From Enterocloster aldenensis (GTDB lineage: Bacteria > Bacillota > Clostridia > Lachnospirales > Lachnospiraceae), in NCBI RefSeq assembly GCF_003434055.1, contig NZ_QVEX01000003.1, positions 310,001-374,000 on the forward strand: DNA of 64,000 nucleotides, given 5' to 3'. A model generated the notes under the pieces. It saw only the letters and a list, made by a program, of their open reading frames with translations. It was not told where the DNA came from and did no database searches. Each line of letters starts with the position of its first letter. Position 1 is the first letter of the stretch. The translations under genes and the position numbers were made by a program. Positions 53,633 to 61,182 of this stretch are shown here, in pieces.

Positions 53633-54172
53633 TTGAAAAGATATATTGCATTTTTGCGCGGTATCAATATCAGCGGAAAAAATAAAGTGCCGATGGCAGA
53701 GTTAAAACAAGGTTTTGAAAAACTTGATTTTGGAGAGGTCAAGACATATTTGAACAGTGGAAATGTAATTTTTTCAAGTGACGAAGATGGGGCTGAGAAG
53801 TTTACAAACCAGATTGAGGTAATGATAAAAAAACGGTTTGGCTTGGATATTCCTGTTTTTGTCATATCAAAAGAAGAACTTGAAAACATCCTGTATAATG
53901 CGCCAGAATGGTGGGGCAATGGAAATAATGAAATTTATGACAATCTTATATTTATTATGCCGCCGGCCAGATCCGCAGAGGTATATAGTGAGATTGGAGA
54001 GCCTAAAGCGGATTTAGAAACAATAAAGGCATACAAAAATGCGATATTTTGGTCTTTCAGCCGAAAAGATTATCAAAAAACAAATTGGTGGTCTAAGACA
54101 GCAAGTTCAGCTATCAGCAGCAAATTAACAATACGAACGGCTAATACTGTTAGAAGGGTAGTTGGAATGTAA
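53633..54172 (+). CDS. DUF1697 protein
   Basis: About 179 residues of the DUF1697 family: YIAFLRGINISGKNKVPMAELKQ at the start, VKTYLNSGNVIFSS, and FWSFSRKDYQKTNW near the end. Its function is unknown. I favour the TTG at 53633 because GGAGGTG lies 9 bases upstream and the conserved family start (KRYIAFLRGIN) follows at once. An ATG at 53612 and an open frame to 53549 are alternatives without a ribosome site. Confidence 0.82.
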   Translation: MKRYIAFLRGINISGKNKVPMAELKQGFEKLDFGEVKTYLNSGNVIFSSDEDGAEKFTNQIEVMIKKRFGLDIPVFVISKEELENILYNAPEWWGNGNNEIYDNLIFIMPPARSAEVYSEIGEPKADLETIKAYKNAIFWSFSRKDYQKTNWWSKTASSAISSKLTIRTANTVRRVVGM

Positions 54173-54245
54173 TGGTTTTTCATTATAACGAGTAAAGTCT
54201 ATTATTATGGAAAAGCAAATCATAATTTAGAAAGGGAAGGATATA

Positions 54246-54662
54246 GTGAATAATTTTAGTCCAGAAGCAGAACAGATAATGATTGAGCGTTTCGGAAAAG
54301 ACACAATTATAGCATTGGCAACAACGGAAAATGAAACGCCTTATGTGCGATATGTAAATGCCTATTACGAAAATGGTGCATTTTATATCATTACATACGC
54401 ACTCTCAAATAAAATGAAACATATAAAAGATAACCCTGTTGTTGCAATTGCCGGCCAGTGGTTTACAGCACATGGCAAAGGCGTCAGCCTGGGGTATTTC
54501 GGAAAAAAAGAGAATGGTATAATTGCTGAAAAGCTGAAAAATATTTTTGCGGAATGGATTGATAACGGACATAATGATTTCGATGATGAGAATACCGTTA
54601 TTCTATGTGTAGAATTAACAGATGGCCTGTTACTCTCACATGGTACTAGATATGAGTTTTAG
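54246..54662 (+). CDS. Pyridoxamine 5'-phosphate oxidase-like flavoprotein
   Basis: 138 residues with a split-barrel FMN-binding pattern (IIALATTENETPYVRYVNAYYENGAFYIITYALSNKMKHIKDNPVVAIAGQWFTAHGKG). The family includes general FMN- or F420-type oxidoreductases and heme-binding proteins; true PdxH activity is unlikely from the short length. GTG start at 54246 with GGGAAGG 5 bases upstream. Confidence 0.85.
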   Translation: MNNFSPEAEQIMIERFGKDTIIALATTENETPYVRYVNAYYENGAFYIITYALSNKMKHIKDNPVVAIAGQWFTAHGKGVSLGYFGKKENGIIAEKLKNIFAEWIDNGHNDFDDENTVILCVELTDGLLLSHGTRYEF

Positions 54663-54910
54663 CCTTTCAAATTCCACCGGCGGTTTTGAATTAATTTTCA
54701 GGCCGCCCTTTTCTTTCTATAAATTGAAAAATCCGTCATCCAGCCAGACCGTGAAGTATCCTGAATATAAGAGTCCTCCCACATTGAATGTAAAATGGTA
54801 TTTATGTGTATCTTAGGAAATAATTAATCAATTATCCAGTATATATAAACACATTGGTGCCATGAATCCGGTATAATATATTTGATTTAAACTGAAAGGA
54901 GTGTCATGCT

Positions 54911-55618
54911 TTGCTTGAAAAGATACTAGTTGTTGATGATGAGAAGGAAATTGCGGATCTGATTGAAGTATATCTTCAAAATGAAAATATGGATGTATAT
55001 AAGTTTTATTCAGGGGAGGAAGCACTTGTCTGTATTGGGAGTACGGATTTTGACCTGGCTATATTGGATATCATGCTTCCGGATATCAGCGGACTATCGA
55101 TATGTCAGTCCATACGCAGCAAGGAGTACACATATCCGGTAATCATGCTCTCGGCAAAGGACGGGGAGACGGATAAAATTACCGGGCTTACGCTCGGTGC
55201 AGATGATTATATTACAAAACCGTTTCTGCCCCTTGAACTGGTAGCAAGGGTAAAGGCCCAGCTTCGCCGTTACAAGAAATATAATGTAGGCTCAGCGGTT
55301 ATGGCAGCGGATGAAGTCTTTAAATATGCCGGATTAACGATGAACATTAAGACTTATGAATGCCGGCTTAATGGAGAGACGCTGTCACTGACCCCTACGG
55401 AATTTTCCATACTAAGGATTCTTTTAGAGCGCAGGTGCAGTGTCGTCAGTGCCGAAGAATTATTCCATGAAGTCTGGCAGGAAGAATATTATACCAAGAG
55501 TAACAATACGATTACCGTACACATCCGCCATCTCCGTGAGAAGATGAAGGATACCGGGGAAAATCCCAGATATATAAAAACGGTATGGGGGGTTGGATAT
55601 AAAATTGGGGAGATATAA
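54911..55618 (+). CDS. OmpR-family response regulator, VanR-like
   Basis: 235 residues. The receiver has D53 (ILDIMLPDISG) with acidic pair DD9-10 and K in DDYITKPF, followed by a trans-activation winged helix (LTPTEFSILRILLERR, NTITVHIRHLREKM, IKTVWGVGYKIG). Overall it resembles VanRB/VanRC-type regulators. Start codon TTG at 54911 behind AAAGGAG. It overlaps the sensor kinase gene by about 26 bases. No vanHAX or other resistance genes accompany it, so the regulon is unknown. Confidence 0.88.
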   Translation: MLEKILVVDDEKEIADLIEVYLQNENMDVYKFYSGEEALVCIGSTDFDLAILDIMLPDISGLSICQSIRSKEYTYPVIMLSAKDGETDKITGLTLGADDYITKPFLPLELVARVKAQLRRYKKYNVGSAVMAADEVFKYAGLTMNIKTYECRLNGETLSLTPTEFSILRILLERRCSVVSAEELFHEVWQEEYYTKSNNTITVHIRHLREKMKDTGENPRYIKTVWGVGYKIGEI

Positions 55619-56756
55619 AAAAACAGAGTATAACCATTCAAAGCTGGGCCGTATTACGTTTATCCGAGGATTGTGGATTACAGTGGGGGCAGTTGCTGCA
55701 GTCTTTGGTCTGCGGATGCTGACGCGCGGACACTTGGCAGATGCCATTGTTGGGTGGATTGCACGCGGTCTTTCAATCAGTGAGAAGGAAGCTGATTTGA
55801 TATATTTCAGGATAGTGACTGTCAATATGCAGTTTATTCTTACATTGGTCATAATCATATTTGTTTTTTTGCTGTTCCATATGCTGTTGGACACATATAA
55901 ACGATATTTTGATGAGGTAGTAACAGGGATTGACAAGCTTATGGAAGAAAGGGCAGCGATTTCCCTGTCTCCGGAGCTGGAGAGTGTGGAGCACAAACTG
56001 GCTGATGTAAAGCGGACACTTGCAGAGCGGGCGGATAAGGCCAAGAGGGCAGAGCAGCAGAAGAATGATCTTGTGGTATATCTGGCCCATGATATCAAGA
56101 CCCCACTGACCTCTGTTATCGGATATCTCAGTCTTTTAGATGAAACACCGGATATGCCTGATGAGGAGAAAGTAAAATATATCCACACCGCATGGGAAAA
56201 AGCCAACCGGCTCAGGAACCTGGTGAATGAGTTTTTTGAGATTACCCGCAGCTATTCAGAATCCCTTCCGCTTCAAAAGACAAAGGTTGATCTTTACTAT
56301 ATGATTGCACAGATTTCAGATGAATTGTATCCGCAGCTGAATGCATGTGGAAAAACCATAGAGAATCATGTGGATGAGGACATATCTGTATATGGAGACT
56401 CTGATAAGCTGGCCAGGGTATTTAATAATATTTTAAAAAATGCCATTACTTATAGTGAGGACAATAGCGTCATCAAAGTATCAGCCAGAGAGCTTGCAGA
56501 CTGGACTGTGATTCAATTTGAAAATGATGGGGAAATTCCGGAGGATAAGCTCAATGTGATTTTTGATAAATTCTGCCGTTTAAGCAATGCAAGATTGAGC
56601 GAAACAGGAGGCTCCGGCCTGGGGCTTGCGATTGCAAAAAATATTATTGTACTGCACGGCGGACAGATAAAGGCTGAAAGTACGAAAGGACGCACGGCTT
56701 TCATCATTGAAATCCCATCAGAGAAAACTCAAAATCAGATTGTCAGAAGATTTTGA
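55593..56756 (+). CDS. Sensor histidine kinase, VanS-like
   Basis: About 387 residues with two membrane segments (about 25-43 and 76-100) bracketing a short extracytoplasmic loop, a HAMP-like stretch, HisKA with H166 in YLAHDIKTPLTSVIGYL, and HATPase with NILKNAITYSED and GSGLGLAIAKNIIVLHGG. The short sensor loop is typical of VanS-type kinases that sense wall-active agents at the membrane. The start is uncertain: TTG 55593 lies inside the end of the regulator gene right after GGGGGG, and TTG 55605 is an alternative. It pairs with the upstream response regulator. Confidence 0.86.
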   Translation: MDIKLGRYKKTEYNHSKLGRITFIRGLWITVGAVAAVFGLRMLTRGHLADAIVGWIARGLSISEKEADLIYFRIVTVNMQFILTLVIIIFVFLLFHMLLDTYKRYFDEVVTGIDKLMEERAAISLSPELESVEHKLADVKRTLAERADKAKRAEQQKNDLVVYLAHDIKTPLTSVIGYLSLLDETPDMPDEEKVKYIHTAWEKANRLRNLVNEFFEITRSYSESLPLQKTKVDLYYMIAQISDELYPQLNACGKTIENHVDEDISVYGDSDKLARVFNNILKNAITYSEDNSVIKVSARELADWTVIQFENDGEIPEDKLNVIFDKFCRLSNARLSETGGSGLGLAIAKNIIVLHGGQIKAESTKGRTAFIIEIPSEKTQNQIVRRF

Positions 56757-56898
56757 CCACAGTCCCTATATCTCTTCCGAGACAGCCAATGGATGCCTGT
56801 AATCCGCTGGATATCTCTACATACAGCGCTTTCGATATGCAGGTTAGTGATTATATATTGTCACGATAGTAACCTTAAATGTAAACGATGCCAGAAGT

Positions 56899-56927
56899 AA
56901 CACCTTGTCTATCCGTCCCATATAATA
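56899..56927 (+). promoter_or_regulatory. Sigma-K-like promoter of the Cys-rich gene
   Basis: AACA at 56899-56902 and CATATAATA at 56919-56927 are separated by 16 bases, matching the mACm-N16-CATAnnnTA pattern known for sigma-K in Bacillus. It lies 33 bases upstream of the start codon. The TATAAT inside it could instead be a sigma-A -10, but no -35 stands at 17 bases. Confidence 0.4.
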
Positions 56928-56959
56928 TAGTACAAACTATTTAAAAGGAGGAGAAATGA

Positions 56960-57193
56960 ATGTGTTGCTGTAATTGTTGTAGAAGATGTTGCAGATGCTG
57001 TAGTAGATGCTGCTGTTGTCCGTGGTGGTGCAATACTGGCGGAGGAAACAATTGGGGTGGTAATTGGGGCGGCAATTGGGATCCTTGTGCGAATGAAAGG
57101 CGCTGGGCATACAGAGAGGGGTTTAACGATGGGTATACAGTAGGATTTGAAGACGGAAGATGGAATAGACGTCCATATCCCCGGTCAAATTAA
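56960..57193 (+). CDS. Small Cys-rich protein with GX3 repeat
   Basis: 77 residues with three clear zones. Residues 1-24 hold 14 cysteines among Arg and a WW (15 Cys in total). Residues 27-40 are Gly/Asn/Trp repeats (GGNWGGNW). Residues 49-68 have glycines every fourth position, G54, G58, G62, G66 (REGFNDGYTVGFEDG). There is no signal peptide or membrane helix. The ribosome site AAAGGAGG is 7 bases before the ATG. I do not recognise a family. Heavy cysteine content and a sigma-K-like promoter suggest a spore-coat or metal-binding protein. It is flanked by a terminator and transcribed alone. Confidence 0.8.
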   Translation: MCCCNCCRRCCRCCSRCCCCPWWCNTGGGNNWGGNWGGNWDPCANERRWAYREGFNDGYTVGFEDGRWNRRPYPRSN

Positions 57194-57202
57194 AATGGAA
57201 CA

Positions 57203-57239
57203 AGGCGGGTACCGGATAAGACCGGGCCCGCCTGTTTTA
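57203..57239 (+). terminator. Terminator of the Cys-rich gene
   Basis: AGGCGGG (57203-57209) pairs with CCCGCCT (57227-57233), followed by GTTTTAT; the loop contains a CCGG/CCGG pair. Confidence 0.75.
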
Positions 57240-57558
57240 TATGATATTCAAATCCGGGAGCTGCAGTATTGCGGCTTTTGAAGGCTTTCCTGCCGTACAT
57301 AAGACAGCCACTCTTGAAAATCTGTGGGCTGTGTGATTCCTGACAGATTGGAGACCAATGTCACGGCGCTTCATAAGTTTTTATATGGGAATCAGGACTA
57401 TGGGAACTCGACATTTATGATTCCCTGGATGGGAATAATATTTAACTCAGGGTTACTATTTTATACAGTGTGATTTCCTGATGAAAAGCGCATTGTGTGA
57501 AAAGCCCGGCAAAAAATAAGATGATATAATGTGAACATCAAATACAGGAGGTACAACA
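57240..57558 (+). other. Gap with a possible gene remnant
   Basis: No intact gene is seen. A short open stretch near 57341-57472 reads DRLETNVTALHKFLYGNQDY, then STFMIPWMGIIFNSGLLFYTV, which looks like protein but has no start, no ribosome site and no continuation upstream, so it may be the tail of a decayed gene. Confidence 0.35.
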
Positions 57559-58263
57559 ATGTACGCATGGGAAGCAATCGAACAATCCTTAACTTTTATC
57601 GAGGAACACTTAACAGAAGAAATTTGTACGGAAGATCTGGCAAATATCGTTGGCCTGTCCCCTTTCTACTTTCAGCGTTTGTTCAAGCGGCTGGTAAATA
57701 AACCGGTTCAGGAATATGTGAAGCTCCGCCGTCTGGCTAAGGTGATTGAAAATCTGGGTAATACCGGACAGAGAATACTTGACGTTGCCTTGGACTATGG
57801 CTTTACAAGCCATGCAAATTTTACGCGGGCTTTCAAGGAAACGTATGGAACCACACCCGAAGGGTACAGGAGGGATTTGCCAATGCTTAACACATTTGAC
57901 AAGCCGGAAGTTTCCATGAATTACGTCTTAGTAGACGAAAGGGTTCCGCTGGTGGTAGGAAATATCATCTTGGAAATCCAGAGAAAAACGTTGGCGGAAC
58001 CGGAAATTTATCTTGGCTTGGAAACGGAAGTCCGTATTTCTGAACAGATTCCGGTTGGTGAAAGCACAGGTGTAGACATGCCAGGACAGCTTTGGAAACG
58101 CTACCATATGGAGAAGGCGTCAATGGCAGCAGTTTTCAATACAAACGTAGAAATGGGAATGTCCCATACGGAAGATACCAATCAAGGCCTTTTCACGTAT
58201 TTTGCGGGTGGTCTTGTTCAAAATATCCAGCAACTGGTTATTTTCAATATCCCTATCATATAG
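57559..58263 (+). CDS. AraC family regulator with shortened GyrI-like domain
   Basis: 234 residues. The AraC helix-turn-helix pair occupies about 1-105 (EICTEDLANIVGLSPFYFQRLFKRLV, RILDVALDYGFTSHANFTRAFKETYG). A GyrI-like effector domain starts near 118 but stops after LFTYFAGGLVQN, where the family usually continues for about 50 more residues. The last residues (QQLVIFNIPII) do not fit the family, so a frameshift or truncation is likely. DNA binding may be kept while ligand sensing is impaired. The ribosome site is AGGAGGT. It lies upstream of the solute-binding/export operon and could regulate it. Confidence 0.8.
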   Translation: MYAWEAIEQSLTFIEEHLTEEICTEDLANIVGLSPFYFQRLFKRLVNKPVQEYVKLRRLAKVIENLGNTGQRILDVALDYGFTSHANFTRAFKETYGTTPEGYRRDLPMLNTFDKPEVSMNYVLVDERVPLVVGNIILEIQRKTLAEPEIYLGLETEVRISEQIPVGESTGVDMPGQLWKRYHMEKASMAAVFNTNVEMGMSHTEDTNQGLFTYFAGGLVQNIQQLVIFNIPII

Positions 58264-58418
58264 CCTTAGGAATTTCTTAATCATTCATTTACCATTCCAT
58301 AGAAAATCAATTATCTTAAATTAAAAAACTTCCTGCTCATCAATGGTATGCTTAAACTGCCTGATAGAGCAGGCAATATTTATATGAAAGGAGGTAATTT
58401 TAGAAAATGGAGGTGGCT

Positions 58419-60536
58419 ATGAGAAAGAAGATAAAACGGATTTTTAGAATTCTGGGAACAACAGCAATGATTTTTACCGTATCAGCCTGCGGGAACCGCA
58501 TGGATACCATGCAGCCTGCTTCTTCCTATGTTACAGACTTTTTTGATATTCCGGACACGGTGACAGGAATCGAAAGACTTCTGCTCAAAGATGATATGGC
58601 CTATATGTGCTGCCTGGAGGAAGAAGGGACGTCCTATTTGGCAGCAATGGACATTGATGACGGCAAATTTTTGAAACAGAATCTGGATTTGGATATCTCT
58701 GTTTCACTTCTGGATTTTGGCTTTGCCCCGGATAACAGCATCTGGGCGGTTTGCCTGGAGAAGGCAGGCGGTTATAGTCTAAGGAAATTTGACAACAGTG
58801 GTTCGCTGGTTCAATCGGTTGACCTGGAAGGTGTGATGGATACCCCGGTCATATCGGCAGTTGGAAGGGATTTGTTCCTTAGCATTGATTTAGAGGGGAA
58901 TATCTGTGTGGCTGCCAAAGGCAAAAATACGTTGGTCTATTTATTCGACAATAACGGCCGTTTCTTATTTTCTCTCGATTATGAGGGGAATCTTATGACA
59001 ACCACGACGACTGCCGAGGGACAGATAGGTATTTGTGCGACTTCCTCGGACCGTATGAACTATGACCTGCTTACAGTGGACATGGAGAGCCAGGATTGGA
59101 GGAAAGATAAAATCTATCTGGGAGCAACAGCAGGACTGTACGGAGGTGTGAACAAAGATTTCTACCGGTTTGATTCTTCCGTTCTGTATGGGTATGCTGC
59201 GGGCGCGCAGGAGGGCATCCCTGTCTTTAACTGGTCGGATATGGGACTTGGCACATCAGAAGTTCATCTTGGGGAATGCACGGATGGGCGCTTTGTGGTC
59301 CTGGCAGCCTCATCCAATCAGACTGGGGTATTATCGTATGAAATGGCGGTGCTGACCGAGGGTGTGGATGAGAGGGAGGTTTTGAGTATGGTAAGCCTGA
59401 GCGCGACTCCAGGCCTTGTCCAGGCTGTATCCGATTTTAACAAAACAAACGACAGGTATAAGGTTGAGCTGACAGAGTATTTCCCGTATGCACAAAATGT
59501 GTCCAATGAGGAATGGGATAATGCCATTTTGAATCTTAATACACGGATTATCTCTGGTGATATGCCGGATATCCTGGATATGAGTAATTTGTCTGTACAG
59601 ATTTATCAAGGTAAAGGGCTTTTGGAAGACCTCTATCCATATATGGAACATGATCCGGAAATACGTACAGAGGATTATTTTGAAAATGTCTTTGAAGCTA
59701 TCAGCCTGGATGGAAAGTTACCTTATCTTACAGACGGAGTAGCCATATCCACTATGCTGGCTGGCGCGGATGTTGTGGATGGAAGCAATGGCTGGACCAT
59801 TCAGGATTTGGAAAAGGTCCTTGATACTTACGGAGCCAATTCCATAAACAATCTGTCTGGTGCTTCCTTCCTGAAAGTCATGCTTCAGACAGATGGCAGT
59901 TTTATTGACTGGAACCTGGGCAAGTGCTCTTTTGATTCGCCTGAATTTGTAAAAATGCTGGAATTTGCCGGTAAAATACAGGTAAGCAGCCAGAATGGCT
60001 TTGGAGGAACGGAGATGAGTGATACCTATGCAGCAGCCTATGAAGCAGTGCTGAGCGTTTACCATATCACCCAGTACAGAAATTACTACAACGGGAACCT
60101 GAAGTTTCTTGGACTTCCCGGAGACGGCGGTGAATACCATGCAATCAAACCTGAAGTGAAGGTTGGAATCTCCTCGTCCAGCACCCGGAAGAAAGGGGCA
60201 TGGGAATTCGTCAGGACACTATTGACAGAGGACCACCAGATGTCCTGTATGATGCTTCCGATTCATCGGAGGGCGTTTGATAAGGTCACGCAGGCGGCGG
60301 TAGAAGGAAAATCCATCTGGACATGGATTTACGAAGATGGTAAGGCAACAAAAGAAGATGCGGAGCTGACAAAGCAGCTTTTAAACAGCGCAGCCTATGT
60401 GGAGAATGACAATCAGACACTGGAAGAACTTATATTGGAAGAGGCGCGGGAATATTTTTCAGGGGCCAGGAGCGCCCGGGAAACGGCTGAAAGAATTCAG
60501 AGCCGGGCCAGCCTTTATATCAATGAACAAATGTAA
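58419..60536 (+). CDS. Extracellular solute-binding lipoprotein with N-terminal extension
   Basis: About 705 residues from the ATG at 58419, which has GGAGG 5 bases upstream; an ATG four codons earlier (58407) is also possible. The signal peptide ends in the lipobox TVSAC. Residues about 30-325 form a repetitive beta-rich region with blade-like patterns (DNSGSLVQSVDLEG, DNNGRFLFSLDYEGNL), suggesting a beta-propeller. Residues about 330-700 match a family 1 extracellular solute-binding protein (FNKTNDRYKVELTEYF, NLNTRIISGDMPDILDM, KKGAWEFVRTLLTEDHQ). Sugar-type permeases do not follow; instead a lipoprotein, a membrane fusion protein and a MacB-like permease do, which is unusual for this family. 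Confidence 0.82.
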   Translation: MRKKIKRIFRILGTTAMIFTVSACGNRMDTMQPASSYVTDFFDIPDTVTGIERLLLKDDMAYMCCLEEEGTSYLAAMDIDDGKFLKQNLDLDISVSLLDFGFAPDNSIWAVCLEKAGGYSLRKFDNSGSLVQSVDLEGVMDTPVISAVGRDLFLSIDLEGNICVAAKGKNTLVYLFDNNGRFLFSLDYEGNLMTTTTTAEGQIGICATSSDRMNYDLLTVDMESQDWRKDKIYLGATAGLYGGVNKDFYRFDSSVLYGYAAGAQEGIPVFNWSDMGLGTSEVHLGECTDGRFVVLAASSNQTGVLSYEMAVLTEGVDEREVLSMVSLSATPGLVQAVSDFNKTNDRYKVELTEYFPYAQNVSNEEWDNAILNLNTRIISGDMPDILDMSNLSVQIYQGKGLLEDLYPYMEHDPEIRTEDYFENVFEAISLDGKLPYLTDGVAISTMLAGADVVDGSNGWTIQDLEKVLDTYGANSINNLSGASFLKVMLQTDGSFIDWNLGKCSFDSPEFVKMLEFAGKIQVSSQNGFGGTEMSDTYAAAYEAVLSVYHITQYRNYYNGNLKFLGLPGDGGEYHAIKPEVKVGISSSSTRKKGAWEFVRTLLTEDHQMSCMMLPIHRRAFDKVTQAAVEGKSIWTWIYEDGKATKEDAELTKQLLNSAAYVENDNQTLEELILEEAREYFSGARSARETAERIQSRASLYINEQM

Positions 60537-60569
60537 AAATATTATATGCAAAGGAAAGGATTCAAAAGT

Positions 60570-61160
60570 ATGAAAAGACAGCTTATGAAAAGAGGAATGA
60601 TGGGGATATATGCAGCTATCTGCGCGGGGATGCTATTGGTTACCGGATGCGCAGGTACAGAGCCAAATGTAAAAACCGAAACAGAAAGAATTGAAATGAC
60701 AGAGAGACAGGAAAGTAATCCTGTAAATACTGCCAGTAAGGAGGAAGAACCTGAGAAGCAGGAGGAGACGGTCCAAAATGATTCGCATCTGCAAATTCAG
60801 GATGATGCCGGGAACGAGGAGTCAGATACAATGGATACGTTTGCAGATGCGAATGACATGATGAAGTCTGCTGATTTGAGCGGCACGGCTGGCGAATGCT
60901 CGGATACCGGATGCGTGATCAATACGTCGCCCTTTGCGGATGGCACTTCATCCTCTGGTGATGGGGGCAGCATGACGGTTATTTATTCAGAAGACACAGT
61001 ATTTCAAAAAGGAACCGTGAAATCGGATGGCAGCAGCTATTCTTTGGAGGACAGTGAAAAGGACGGGATAAGTAATCATGATTTTGTACTGTGTTTTGGA
61101 AAACAGCAGGCAGACGGCTCTTACCTGGCAGACAGAATCATTATGATTGTGTTTAATTAA
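60570..61160 (+). CDS. Small lipoprotein of unknown function
   Basis: 196 residues from the ATG at 60570; an in-frame ATG at 60546 is less likely because it lies within the ribosome-site region (AAAGGA). The signal peptide MKRQLMKRGMMGIYAAICAG ends with lipobox LVTGC. Residues 30-100 are acidic, low-complexity and probably disordered (Glu, Gln, Asn, Ser). The last 70 residues form a compact beta-rich domain (MTVIYSEDTVFQKGTVKSDG … DGSYLADRIIMIVF). No family is recognised. It is 33 bases after the solute-binding protein and 22 bases before the membrane fusion protein. Confidence 0.75.
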   Translation: MKRQLMKRGMMGIYAAICAGMLLVTGCAGTEPNVKTETERIEMTERQESNPVNTASKEEEPEKQEETVQNDSHLQIQDDAGNEESDTMDTFADANDMMKSADLSGTAGECSDTGCVINTSPFADGTSSSGDGGSMTVIYSEDTVFQKGTVKSDGSSYSLEDSEKDGISNHDFVLCFGKQQADGSYLADRIIMIVFN

Positions 61161-61182
61161 CCTTATAGGAGATGATACAGCT

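Noticed and set aside
54911..56756. Vancomycin resistance operon
   Set aside because: Only VanRS-like regulators are present; no vanH, vanA/B/C ligase, vanX or vanY is nearby.
58332..58375. Terminator or operator CCTGCTC … GAGCAGG
   Set aside because: The 7-bp stem has a 29-base loop and no T tract, so no role can be supported.
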